Positions 1 to 5,527 of a stretch of 5,596 bases of DNA are shown here, piece after piece (position 1 is the stretch's first letter; each line of letters opens with the position of its first letter). A model generated the notes under the pieces. That model was not told where the DNA came from and searched no databases. It was given only the letters and a program-made list of their open reading frames with translations. Location of the stretch: assembly GCA_900772775.1 (NCBI GenBank), contig CAAGRW010000048.1, positions 1 to 5,596 on the forward strand. The letters are read 5' to 3'. The DNA is from Candidatus Rifleibacteriota bacterium. Its GTDB lineage: Bacteria > Vulcanimicrobiota > Xenobia > Xenobiales > Xenobiaceae. Both the position numbers and the translations under genes were made by a program.

Positions 1-651
1 GACGAAGAGAGCGGCGTCTTTTCTTTCAAAGAGCAAATTACCGAGGAAAAACGCAGCGCTATAGATATTTCTTTCTTTATTAGTGATTGCAGCGTAACTT
101 TACACGCTATTTCCGCTCTGAAAATTCCTCAAAGCAAAGTCGCTTCTTTAAGTGAGTTTATTGTTAGAGCCAACAATGATATCGAAATTGGTAATTTCGA
201 TTTAGATTTAGCAGCCGAACATCCTATCGTGAGTTTCAAAGTAAATATTTTACTCGGCATAGATATGAAAATTGACGAAGATGATTTGGATTTAGCCGTA
301 CAAATCGTTTTGGGCACTATGCGCAGCTACTGGATTGGTTTTACCGGCGTTTTGGATGAAGGCCTGAGCGCTGCTGAAGCTTTGGAAAATTGCTACGACG
401 AAGAAGATGATGAATGCGACGACGATGATTGTGATTGCGGCTGCGGTTGCCACGATCATGAAGATGACGAAGAAGATGAAGATGAGTTCTTCGAAGTAGA
501 TTTGCGCACCAATCATCACCACAAATGTGGCTGCGGTTGCGAAGATTGTGATGACGAATGCGACGATGATGAAGACGAAGAGGAAGAATTTTTCGAAATT
601 TTAGACGACAGCGAAGCTCCTGAAGAAGATGATGATGAGCCTAAAAAATAA
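1..651 (+). CDS. YbjN-domain protein with Cys/His-rich acidic tail (5' partial)
   Basis: The reading frame is open from base 1 to the TAA at 649-651, giving 216 visible residues, so the true start lies upstream of the window. A GTG at 229 would be an internal start cutting through the conserved domain, so I reject it. Residues about 25-130 resemble the YbjN / putative sensory-transduction-regulator family, which has a type III secretion chaperone-like fold: a helix with SLSEFIVRANNDIEIGNF, a strand with VSFKVNILLG, then a helix with a tryptophan (SYWIGFTGVLDEGLSAAEAL). From residue 131 the protein becomes a low-complexity tail of Asp/Glu with 11 Cys and 5 His. It includes two CGCGC cores exactly 30 residues apart (146-150 and 176-180), HDH at 151-153 and HHH at 172-174. 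This composition suggests metal binding, which is inference. The domain's biochemical role is not established. A terminator follows at 725-774. Family assignment is fairly secure; function is unknown. Confidence 0.75.
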   Translation, partial: DEESGVFSFKEQITEEKRSAIDISFFISDCSVTLHAISALKIPQSKVASLSEFIVRANNDIEIGNFDLDLAAEHPIVSFKVNILLGIDMKIDEDDLDLAVQIVLGTMRSYWIGFTGVLDEGLSAAEALENCYDEEDDECDDDDCDCGCGCHDHEDDEEDEDEFFEVDLRTNHHHKCGCGCEDCDDECDDDEDEEEEFFEILDDSEAPEEDDDEPKK

Positions 652-660
652 GGTTTCTGC

Positions 661-693
661 AGCTTAACTTCGGTTTTTAACCTAGTTTAAGCT
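661..693 (+). other. Stem-loop downstream of the YbjN-like gene
   Basis: AGCTTAACT (661-669) pairs with AGTTTAAGCT (684-693) with one bulged T, and an inner GGTT-TTT-AACC stem-loop sits inside (672-682). The hairpin lies 10 bases after the stop codon. It is followed by A-rich rather than T-rich sequence, so it is not a classical intrinsic terminator. It could protect the mRNA 3' end or act together with the next hairpin. Confidence 0.35.
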
Positions 694-724
694 AAAAATA
701 CTATCTATTTGTAAGATCTTTCTG

Positions 725-785
725 CAGGGCGAAAATTGTTTTCTTTGTATTTACAAAAAGCAATTCTCGCCCTGATTATATTTTT
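725..785 (+). terminator. Intrinsic terminator after the YbjN-like gene
   Basis: CAGGGCGAAAATTG (725-738) pairs with CAATTCTCGCCCTG (761-774) with a single A/C mismatch. The enclosed bases continue pairing through TTTGTA (744-749) and TACAAA (752-757), so about 50 bases form one long hairpin. It is followed by ATTATATTTTTG, a T-rich though interrupted tract. The position, 74 bases after the stop codon, fits the end of the upstream transcript. Confidence 0.7.
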
Positions 786-969
786 GATAAAAATATATAC
801 TTAAATAGCCGTTTTATTTATATAAAAAGCCCAAATTTTGCGCCAAAAATTAAATTTTGTTTTAATTTTGCTGCAGTTTGTTAATATTTTGACTATTGCG
901 GTGAAAAGTTGAAAACGCAAGTATTTTTTTGAAGGAATAGCCTTAGCCGCATTTAGAAAAGTCGGCCTT
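775..969 (+). other. AT-rich intergenic region upstream of the glycosyltransferase gene
   Basis: No open frame with coding character is visible here. The sequence is strongly AT-rich and probably contains the glycosyltransferase promoter, but no hexamer pair is convincing. TTGACT at 889-894 is a good -35 box with no -10 at the right distance. TATAAA at 821-826 and TAATAT at 882-887 lack a matching -35. An inverted repeat lies at 846-869. A Shine-Dalgarno-like GAAGGA occurs at 931-936, too far from the ATG at 970 to serve it by normal spacing. Confidence 0.45.
846..869. repeat. Short AT inverted repeat
   Basis: AAAATTAAA (846-854) is the exact reverse complement of TTTAATTTT (861-869), separated by six bases. 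It lies about 100 bases upstream of the glycosyltransferase start. It may be an operator or simply a product of the AT-rich composition; nothing decides between these. Confidence 0.3.
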
Positions 970-2268
970 ATGTGTAGTGATCCGACTATGTTCAGCATAG
1001 ACAAAGTTCAATTTGTTATGTTGTCTTTCGAAGGGCCCGATCTCTTTTCCATGGCCGGCGGTCTTGGTATAAGAGCTCAGGAACTTTGTAACTGTTTGGC
1101 CTCTATGGGCTTTACGACCCACCTTTACTTTATTGGTGATCCCGGTTTGCCTTCTGAAGAGCAGCAAGGCAAGCTTGTTTTACACCGTTGGTGCCAATGG
1201 ATTAGCGCGGCCAATCCTGGTGGCTGCTACGTAGCTGAAGATGCCAAAGTTGAAGATTATGGCAATTCCATTCCTGCGGCTTTGGTAGAAAAAGTAATCG
1301 CTCCGGCAGCTCAAAAAGGCATTACCACTATTGTGCTGGCTGAAGAATGGCAAACTATTCCGGCTGTTATCAACTTAAGAAAGGCTCTAAAAGAGCATGG
1401 CTTGGAAGATCGCGTCGGTATCATTTGGAACGCCAACAACTTATATGGCTTCAAAGGTATTGATTGGTTGAAATTAAACCAATCTTGCGCTTTAACTACG
1501 GTCAGTCGCTATATGAAGCACCGTATGTGGCCTTTGGGTATCAATCCTATAGTGGTACATAATGGCATTCCCGCTCGGCTTTTGCAAACTCCTATAGATC
1601 AGGACGTTGTCAAAAAGCTACGCCAAATCTTCCCCGATTTGCTTATAGCTAAAGTCGGTCGTTACGACGTAGATAAGCGTTGGGTAATGGCTGTCAAAGC
1701 TGTAGCTGCCATGAAGCAACGAGGACTCAAGCCTACCTTTATAGTTAGAGGCGGAAAAGAACCTCATCGCCAGGAAGTGCGCAGTCAAGCTGACAAATGT
1801 GGACTTAGCTGGAAAGAGATCCATTTGCCTCCCAAAGCTGCTGCGGCAGATATTTTGGCAGAGTTGGCTCGCTGGAGTAGCTACGATGTTTTGGAGCTTT
1901 GCTTCTATGTAGCTGAAGACTTTATTAACGTACTGTATTCCGGATCGGATTGCATTTTGGCCAATTCTGGTCACGAGCCGTTTGGCTTAGTAGGCTTGGA
2001 AGTAATGGCTTGCGGAGGTTTAGCTTTTGTGGGAGCTACAGGCGAAGACTACGCTCAAACTTTAGTCAACAGCGCTGTAGTCGAAACGGAAGATCCCTTG
2101 GAAATAGTGGAATATGTTCAGACTTTGACTAATGACAAAAAGTTAAATCAAAGTTTGCGTACCGAGGGTAAACGTACTGCCGCTTGCTATACTTGGGAGC
2201 GTATTTGCCGTGATCTTTTCCAAAAGATTCGTTTTCTCAGTGCTTCCCGAGGCGTCATTCTCGATTAG
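970..2268 (+). CDS. GT-B glycosyltransferase (family 4-like)
   Basis: The 432-residue product is a probable cytoplasmic retaining glycosyltransferase of the GT-B fold that would transfer a sugar from a nucleotide-sugar donor; donor and acceptor cannot be read from the sequence. The N-terminal domain opens with FEGPDLFSMAGGLG (about residues 20-33), a glycine-rich loop like the acceptor-side loop of glycogen-synthase-type GT-B enzymes. HRWCQWIS, EEWQT, WNANN and TTVSRYMKHRMW follow. The C-terminal Rossmann domain starts near KVGRYDVDKRW (228-238), the family's basic donor-phosphate segment. It carries the E-x7-E motif in EPFGLVGLE (E336 and E344), followed by GATGEDY. No signal peptide or membrane segment is visible. 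ATG 970 is the first possible start after an in-frame stop at 910; ATG 988 is the alternative, and neither has a good ribosome binding site. I recall close relatives mainly from cyanobacteria, annotated only as glycosyltransferase. The family is confident; the specificity is unknown. Confidence 0.88.
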   Translation: MCSDPTMFSIDKVQFVMLSFEGPDLFSMAGGLGIRAQELCNCLASMGFTTHLYFIGDPGLPSEEQQGKLVLHRWCQWISAANPGGCYVAEDAKVEDYGNSIPAALVEKVIAPAAQKGITTIVLAEEWQTIPAVINLRKALKEHGLEDRVGIIWNANNLYGFKGIDWLKLNQSCALTTVSRYMKHRMWPLGINPIVVHNGIPARLLQTPIDQDVVKKLRQIFPDLLIAKVGRYDVDKRWVMAVKAVAAMKQRGLKPTFIVRGGKEPHRQEVRSQADKCGLSWKEIHLPPKAAAADILAELARWSSYDVLELCFYVAEDFINVLYSGSDCILANSGHEPFGLVGLEVMACGGLAFVGATGEDYAQTLVNSAVVETEDPLEIVEYVQTLTNDKKLNQSLRTEGKRTAACYTWERICRDLFQKIRFLSASRGVILD

Positions 2269-2295
2269 CTAGAGGCTTAGCCTAAAGCTAGCTAA
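2265..2295 (+). terminator. Hairpin overlapping the glycosyltransferase stop codon
   Basis: TTAGCTAG (2265-2272), which includes the TAG stop codon, pairs perfectly with CTAGCTAA (2288-2295). An inner AGGC-TTA-GCCT stem-loop occupies 2273-2283, with AAAG bulged on the 3' side. No T tract follows, so intrinsic termination is doubtful. It could be an mRNA-processing or stabilising structure between the glycosyltransferase and rsmI. Confidence 0.35.
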
Positions 2296-2354
2296 GACAA
2301 AGCGACAGCATTAGAATCAATAACAAAAAATAGTCGGTTAGAGGTTTAAAGGCA

Positions 2355-3332
2355 GTGCATAAAGAGGTCGACAGTACCGCTTCTGAAGCTAAAAAAAATA
2401 GCGCCAGCGAAAGTTTTCCGGAACAAGATATTGCTGAAGGTAAGGATTCAGCCGTATCTGAGTTTGTGCCTAATTCGGTTAAAATGGAAGTAAAGCCCGG
2501 CGTTTTATATTTAGTGGCCGTGCCTATTGGCAATCTGGATGATTTTACTCCCAGAGCTTGGCATGTGTTGGAACAGGCTGAATATATCGCTTGTGAAGAA
2601 GTACAGTCGGCCCGCCGCCTTTTACAATTACATAACGTTAAAGCCAAGCTTATTTCTTATCGCGAATCGGGACGCGATCAATCTGGCGATCAGATTGTGC
2701 GTTTGTTGGCAGAAGGCGCTAAAGTAGCCGTTATTTCCGGCGCCGGTACGCCGGCCGTTTCCGATCCTGGCCGCGATCTAGTTGCCAAATGTCATCAGGC
2801 CGGTTTCAAAGTGTCGCCCATTCCCGGCGCTAGCGCTCTTACAGCTGCCGTTTCGGCGGCGGGCTTGCCTTTAAGGCGTTTTGCTTTCGAAGGCTTTTTG
2901 CCCAGACGCAGCAACGAATGCGTACAATTTTTGCAAAGCTTGGCCAACGAAGAGCGCACTATGATCTTTTTTGAGGCTCCGCACCGCGTAAAAGAGACTT
3001 TGCAACTTATGCTTAAAGTTTTTGGCGATCGTCAGGCTTTTATCGGACGAGAGCTGACCAAATATTTTGAAGAATGCTTGCAAAGTAGTTTAGCCAAGCT
3101 TTGTGAGAAATACGCTAAAGAGGAGCCGCGTGGCGAATTTGTGATCGTCGTGGAGGGGCTGCAAGTCGACGAAACCGAAGAGGAGCTGCGTTTAAATCAG
3201 CAAGTTGCTAAAGATTTAGAGTTTTTACATAAGCTAGGGCTTTCCAAACGCGATCAGGCCTCACTCTTAGTATACTTTAGAGATATTCCCAAAAATAAGG
3301 CCAAGCAATTGGTTATGGAAGCTGAAAGCTAA
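2355..3332 (+). CDS. rsmI: 16S rRNA (cytidine-1402-2'-O)-methyltransferase RsmI
   Basis: RsmI uses S-adenosylmethionine to 2'-O-methylate C1402 in the ribosomal P-site region of 16S rRNA. The tetrapyrrole-methylase-type domain starts at about residue 49 with GVLYLVAVPIGNL. It continues with ACEEVQSARRLL (79-90), SGAGTPAVSDPG (128-139), PIPGASA (155-161), FEGFLPRR (178-185), FFEAPHR (205-211) and RELTKYFEE (from 232), all in family order. The C-terminal helical segment, with LSKRDQASLL and NKAKQLV, matches the small helical domain of RsmI. The usual motifs read ACEDTR and SDAGTP, so this copy departs from consensus at both. GTG 2355 is the first possible start after an in-frame TAG at 2331 and has AGAGG (2340-2344) ten bases upstream. 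It gives a Ser/Glu/Lys-rich extension of about 43 residues. ATG 2484 would give a core-only protein but lacks a ribosome binding site. A weak TAGAAT at 2312-2317 could be a -10 box; otherwise the gene may be read from the glycosyltransferase transcript. Confidence 0.92.
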   Translation: MHKEVDSTASEAKKNSASESFPEQDIAEGKDSAVSEFVPNSVKMEVKPGVLYLVAVPIGNLDDFTPRAWHVLEQAEYIACEEVQSARRLLQLHNVKAKLISYRESGRDQSGDQIVRLLAEGAKVAVISGAGTPAVSDPGRDLVAKCHQAGFKVSPIPGASALTAAVSAAGLPLRRFAFEGFLPRRSNECVQFLQSLANEERTMIFFEAPHRVKETLQLMLKVFGDRQAFIGRELTKYFEECLQSSLAKLCEKYAKEEPRGEFVIVVEGLQVDETEEELRLNQQVAKDLEFLHKLGLSKRDQASLLVYFRDIPKNKAKQLVMEAES

Positions 3333-3369
3333 AAAATAGATCGGGCTGCGGCTTTTTCTGCCTTCTCTG

Positions 3370-3398
3370 TATACAAATTTGTGCATTTGTAGTATAAT
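3370..3398 (+). promoter_or_regulatory. Sigma70-type promoter of cdd
   Basis: A perfect -10 box TATAAT (3393-3398) is preceded by TATACA (3370-3375, four of six consensus bases) with exactly 17 bases between. Transcription would start near 3405, leaving a leader of about 25 bases that contains the cdd ribosome binding site. This makes cdd independent of rsmI. Confidence 0.7.
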
Positions 3399-3415
3399 GC
3401 TCTTCCAACTTTAAG

Positions 3416-3423
3416 AGAAGGAG
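3416..3423 (+). promoter_or_regulatory. Strong ribosome binding site of cdd
   Basis: AGAAGGAG lies seven bases before ATG 3431. It is the clearest Shine-Dalgarno sequence in the window and fixes the cdd start. Confidence 0.8.
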
Positions 3424-3430
3424 CCGTGTT

Positions 3431-4348
3431 ATGAGTATTTCTGGTCTCCTGGAGGGTTGTTCCCAGGTAACTAGCCCTTCGCCCGAAGTCACTGAAAAGT
3501 TGAAGGGTATGCTTCCCGCTTATCCCTTCCATATCAAAGCTGAAGAGGCTTTGAAAGTAGCTGATAAGCTCGGTATTACCGTAGCTCAGCTAATGATTGA
3601 GTTAATTCCTATAGCCCGTAAATACGCCGCTCCGGTTGTTCCCATTTCCAATTTCCAAGTAGGATCTTGTGTAATGGGCCAGAGCGGCGATTTATATTTA
3701 GGCGTAAATATGGAATTTTGCGGCGACAATTTAGCTCAAACCGTACACAGCGAACAATCTTCTGTTACCAACGCTATGTGCCATGGTGAAAAAGGCGTAG
3801 CTGCTTTGGCAGTTTCCGCTGAGCCTTGCGGTGCTTGCCGTCAGTTCCTTAACGAATTAGCTTGCGCTAGTGACTTAATTATAACCATTCCTAACCGTCA
3901 TGCCATTGGTTTAAAAGATTTGTTACCTCACGCTTTTGGCCCTACAAATTTAAATGTAGATGGTGGCATGTTGGTTACTTACGAAGCTCCTTTGGTTAAA
4001 CCCGAAGAGACTGACGAACTTATTAAGTTAGCCTGGGATTCAGCCAATAAGGGATACGCTCCTTACTCGCATTGCAACGCCGGTGTAGCTTTGCAATTTG
4101 CTGATGGATTTAAAGTTTGTGGCTGGTACGCCGAAAATGCTGCTTTTAATCCTTCAGTTTCTCCTTTGCAAGCTGCTTTAATTATGGCTAATGCTTCCGG
4201 ACGCAAGTTAGGAGACATAGCTAGAGCTGCTTTAGTTGAACGCAAGCTCGAAAATAACATAACTCACGTCCATTCTACGACCAGTTTGCTTAAAGCTTTG
4301 GCTCCTCAAGCCGAACTTATTGTCAAACGCTTGGACGTAAAAGCATAG
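3431..4348 (+). CDS. cdd: Cytidine deaminase, two-domain dimeric type
   Basis: The enzyme hydrolyses cytidine and deoxycytidine to uridine and deoxyuridine plus ammonia in cytoplasmic pyrimidine salvage. At 305 residues it matches the long E. coli-type enzyme (294 residues, homodimer), not the short tetrameric form of about 130 residues. After an N-terminal helical region (1-65), the catalytic domain shows PISNFQVG (71-78), NMEF (93-96), the zinc-ligand and proton-shuttle motif HSE (H106, E108) and PCGACRQFLNEL with zinc ligands C133 and C136. Each of these sits four residues after its E. coli counterpart (N89, E91, H102, E104, C129, C132). The usual HAE reads HSE here. The C-terminal half, with YAPYSH, WYAENAAFNPSVSPLQAALI and a closing helix, is the degenerate second deaminase domain. 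The gene has its own promoter and ribosome binding site and is followed by hairpins, so it looks monocistronic. No frameshift or loss of active-site residues is seen. Confidence 0.96.
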   Translation: MSISGLLEGCSQVTSPSPEVTEKLKGMLPAYPFHIKAEEALKVADKLGITVAQLMIELIPIARKYAAPVVPISNFQVGSCVMGQSGDLYLGVNMEFCGDNLAQTVHSEQSSVTNAMCHGEKGVAALAVSAEPCGACRQFLNELACASDLIITIPNRHAIGLKDLLPHAFGPTNLNVDGGMLVTYEAPLVKPEETDELIKLAWDSANKGYAPYSHCNAGVALQFADGFKVCGWYAENAAFNPSVSPLQAALIMANASGRKLGDIARAALVERKLENNITHVHSTTSLLKALAPQAELIVKRLDVKA

Positions 4349-4357
4349 ATACTTCCG

Positions 4358-4382
4358 ATTGAGTCGAAACTTTCGGCTTGAT
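4358..4382 (+). other. Stem-loop just after cdd
   Basis: ATTGAGTCGAA (4358-4368) pairs with TTCGGCTTGAT (4372-4382) over 11 pairs, three of them G-T, around an ACT loop. It starts ten bases after the stop codon. No T tract follows, so it is more likely part of a two-hairpin 3' end than a terminator by itself. Confidence 0.3.
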
Positions 4383-4395
4383 AGTTGAATAGAGC

Positions 4396-4457
4396 AAAGC
4401 GCTTTACTTAGCCGAGTAATTTTCGGTAGAGGAGAGCGCTTTATTGTTTGCTTTTTT
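4396..4457 (+). terminator. Probable intrinsic terminator of cdd
   Basis: AAAGCGCT (4396-4403) pairs with AGCGCTTT (4435-4442). Inside it, CCGA (4412-4415) pairs with TCGG (4423-4426). The stem is followed by ATTGTTTGCTTTTTTG, a good T-rich tract. The left arm is itself part of the palindrome AAAGCGCTTT. The long loop lowers confidence slightly. Confidence 0.55.
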
Positions 4458-4464
4458 GTTAAAT

Positions 4465-4488
4465 ATGCAATAAAAATAATGCAATAAA
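4465..4488 (+). repeat. Direct repeat ATGCAATAAA, two copies
   Basis: ATGCAATAAA occurs at 4465-4474 and again at 4479-4488, 14 bases apart, between the cdd terminator and the transglycosylase promoter. It may be a tandem protein-binding site upstream of the promoter, or chance in AT-rich DNA. Confidence 0.35.
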
Positions 4489-4511
4489 TCTAAAAATGCC
4501 TCTCATTTATT

Positions 4512-4535
4512 GTCAAAATATCAGTAATATTTGAC
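4512..4535. promoter_or_regulatory. Inverted repeat over the -35 region (candidate operator)
   Basis: GTCAAAATAT (4512-4521) and ATATTTGAC (4527-4535) are reverse complements apart from one extra A, around CAGTA. The right arm contains most of the -35 box of the transglycosylase promoter, the usual position for a repressor site. No regulator family is identified. Confidence 0.45.
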
Positions 4536-4559
4536 TTTTTGTCGATAATATTGTATTAT
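4531..4559 (+). promoter_or_regulatory. Sigma70-type promoter of the lytic transglycosylase gene
   Basis: TTGACT (4531-4536) matches five of six -35 bases, TATTAT (4554-4559) matches five of six -10 bases, and the spacer is exactly 17. Transcription would start near 4566, giving a leader of about 137 bases before the TTG start at 4703. Confidence 0.7.
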
Positions 4560-4561
4560 CG
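4543..4561. promoter_or_regulatory. Perfect 19-bp palindrome over the -10 box (candidate operator)
   Basis: CGATAATA (4543-4550) and TATTATCG (4554-4561) are exact reverse complements around TTG, and the right arm covers the -10 box. The GATAAT...ATTATC half-sites recall Fur-family boxes, but their spacing differs from the classical arrangements. I treat it as an unassigned operator. Confidence 0.45.
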
Positions 4562-4702
4562 CCGCCGTTGGGAAGTACGCTTTTTGATGAAAAATTAAGT
4601 TTGGAAGGTGTTTGGCAGCACTTTTGGTTTGAGGCTCACTCGCTACTATTCGCCCAGCGCAGGCCCGGCCTTTTTTCAAACTGCGAGAGGTAGGCGTCAG
4701 TT
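4562..4702 (+). promoter_or_regulatory. Long structured leader of the transglycosylase mRNA
   Basis: This stretch holds no recognised RNA family. TCAAACT (4676-4682) can pair either with GGTTTGA upstream (4626-4632) or with AGTTTTGA (4699-4706), which contains the TTG start. The second pairing would enclose the ribosome binding region GAGAGGTAGG (4685-4694). AGGC-CCG-GCCT followed by T's (4661-4676) is a very short terminator-like hairpin. The two alternative folds suggest possible translational control; this is inference. Confidence 0.35.
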
Positions 4703-5527
4703 TTGAAGTCTATTAAACAATTTATTGCAGTTTTAGCTTTTGTAGGCGTATGTTCTGTACCGGCAATGGCTTTAACTCCGCCGGATGAGGGAGTAAATGC
4801 TGCTTTCGAGGTGAATAATTTTGGCCTAACTTCGCGCCAAGAGGCTCCAGCTTCTATATTTAGCGAAGAAGAGCTGAAGGCCCAAGGATTAGTCCAAATT
4901 GAAAGTAAAGCTGCAGCTGCTTCTAAAGGCAACCAGAGTAATTTAGCTTCAGGAGAAGCGCCCAAGAAAAAGATCGGCAATAAATATGGCATGCCTGATA
5001 TTTATATCAAGGTTTCCGGCGTAGTTTACGAGCGCGTAGCTTCAGCTCAGGGGAGCCACCATCGCCGTTCTTTGGCTTCTCGAGGCGCTAAAGATACCAG
5101 TGTAGTTGCTCGTCGCAAGATGATCGATTTTAACTTAACCCCAGTAATTTGCAAATATGCAGAAGCATATAAATTAGATCCTTGGTTCGTGCGAGCCGTT
5201 ATCGAAACAGAATCTAATTTCTATCCTTATGCAGGTTCGCCGGTAGGAGCAGGTGGTCTCATGCAACTTATGCCCGCCACCGCTTCCAGTTTGGGGTGTC
5301 GCGATCGTTTTGATCCTGAATCTAATGTAGCTGCCGGTTGTCGTTATCTGCGTCAGATGCTAAATATGTTTGGTGGAGATTACAACTTGGCTATAGCCGC
5401 CTACAATGCTGGCCCTGGCAATGTGCGTAGTTACGGAGGCATTCCACCTTTTCGCGAAACTATAAACTATGTCAATAAAGTTACCAGACTTTGGCATAAA
5501 GCCAAAAAGGCAGCAGCCAAGAAGTAA
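4703..5527 (+). CDS. Secreted lytic transglycosylase (SLT domain)
   Basis: The 274-residue product probably cleaves the MurNAc-GlcNAc bond of peptidoglycan with formation of 1,6-anhydro-MurNAc, acting outside the cytoplasmic membrane. Residues 1-23 form a signal peptide: KSIK, a hydrophobic core FIAVLAFVGVCSV, and an AMA cleavage site before LTPP. There is no lipobox, so it is likely soluble. Residues 24 to about 140 are a poorly conserved, Ala/Ser/Lys-rich linker. The SLT domain (about 145-265) carries the catalytic Glu in ETESNF (E170), GLMQLMPATA (from 185), SNVAAGCRYL, AYNAGPG (233-239) and a final ETINYV segment. The tail ends KAKKAAAKK. TTG 4703 is the first possible start after an in-frame TAG at 4691. 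It is preceded by GAGAGGTAGG (4685-4694) and gives a complete signal peptide, whereas the ATG at 4766 would remove it. It appears to have its own regulated promoter. The subfamily is not assigned. Confidence 0.9.
   Translation: MKSIKQFIAVLAFVGVCSVPAMALTPPDEGVNAAFEVNNFGLTSRQEAPASIFSEEELKAQGLVQIESKAAAASKGNQSNLASGEAPKKKIGNKYGMPDIYIKVSGVVYERVASAQGSHHRRSLASRGAKDTSVVARRKMIDFNLTPVICKYAEAYKLDPWFVRAVIETESNFYPYAGSPVGAGGLMQLMPATASSLGCRDRFDPESNVAAGCRYLRQMLNMFGGDYNLAIAAYNAGPGNVRSYGGIPPFRETINYVNKVTRLWHKAKKAAAKK

Noticed and set aside
292..522. Minus-strand open frame across the YbjN-like gene, with hydrophobic Ile/Val/Phe content resembling a membrane protein
   Set aside because: It is the antisense shadow of GAT/GAA/GAC-rich codons of the acidic tail; reverse complements of Asp/Glu codons give Ile/Val/Phe-rich peptides.
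391..648. Acidic tail as a metallothionein or a frameshift artefact
   Set aside because: The tail is in frame with the conserved domain and ends at a normal stop. It is far more acidic than metallothioneins and lacks their known motif order.
1618..1974. Minus-strand open frame of 118 residues inside the glycosyltransferase gene
   Set aside because: It is entirely antisense to conserved GT-B sequence and resembles no protein family.
3323..3353. Possible terminator after rsmI (AAAGC...GCTTTTT)
   Set aside because: The only pairing is about five bases around a loop of over 20, too weak to call despite the following T's.
4543..4561. Fur box reading of the GATAAT...ATTATC palindrome
   Set aside because: The half-sites look right, but their spacing fits neither the classical 19-bp nor the 7-1-7 arrangement; kept only as an unassigned operator.
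4636..4992. Minus-strand open frame of 118 residues spanning the transglycosylase leader and 5' end
   Set aside because: It overlaps a supported promoter-leader-signal peptide unit and has only low-complexity Ala/Leu/Ser content.
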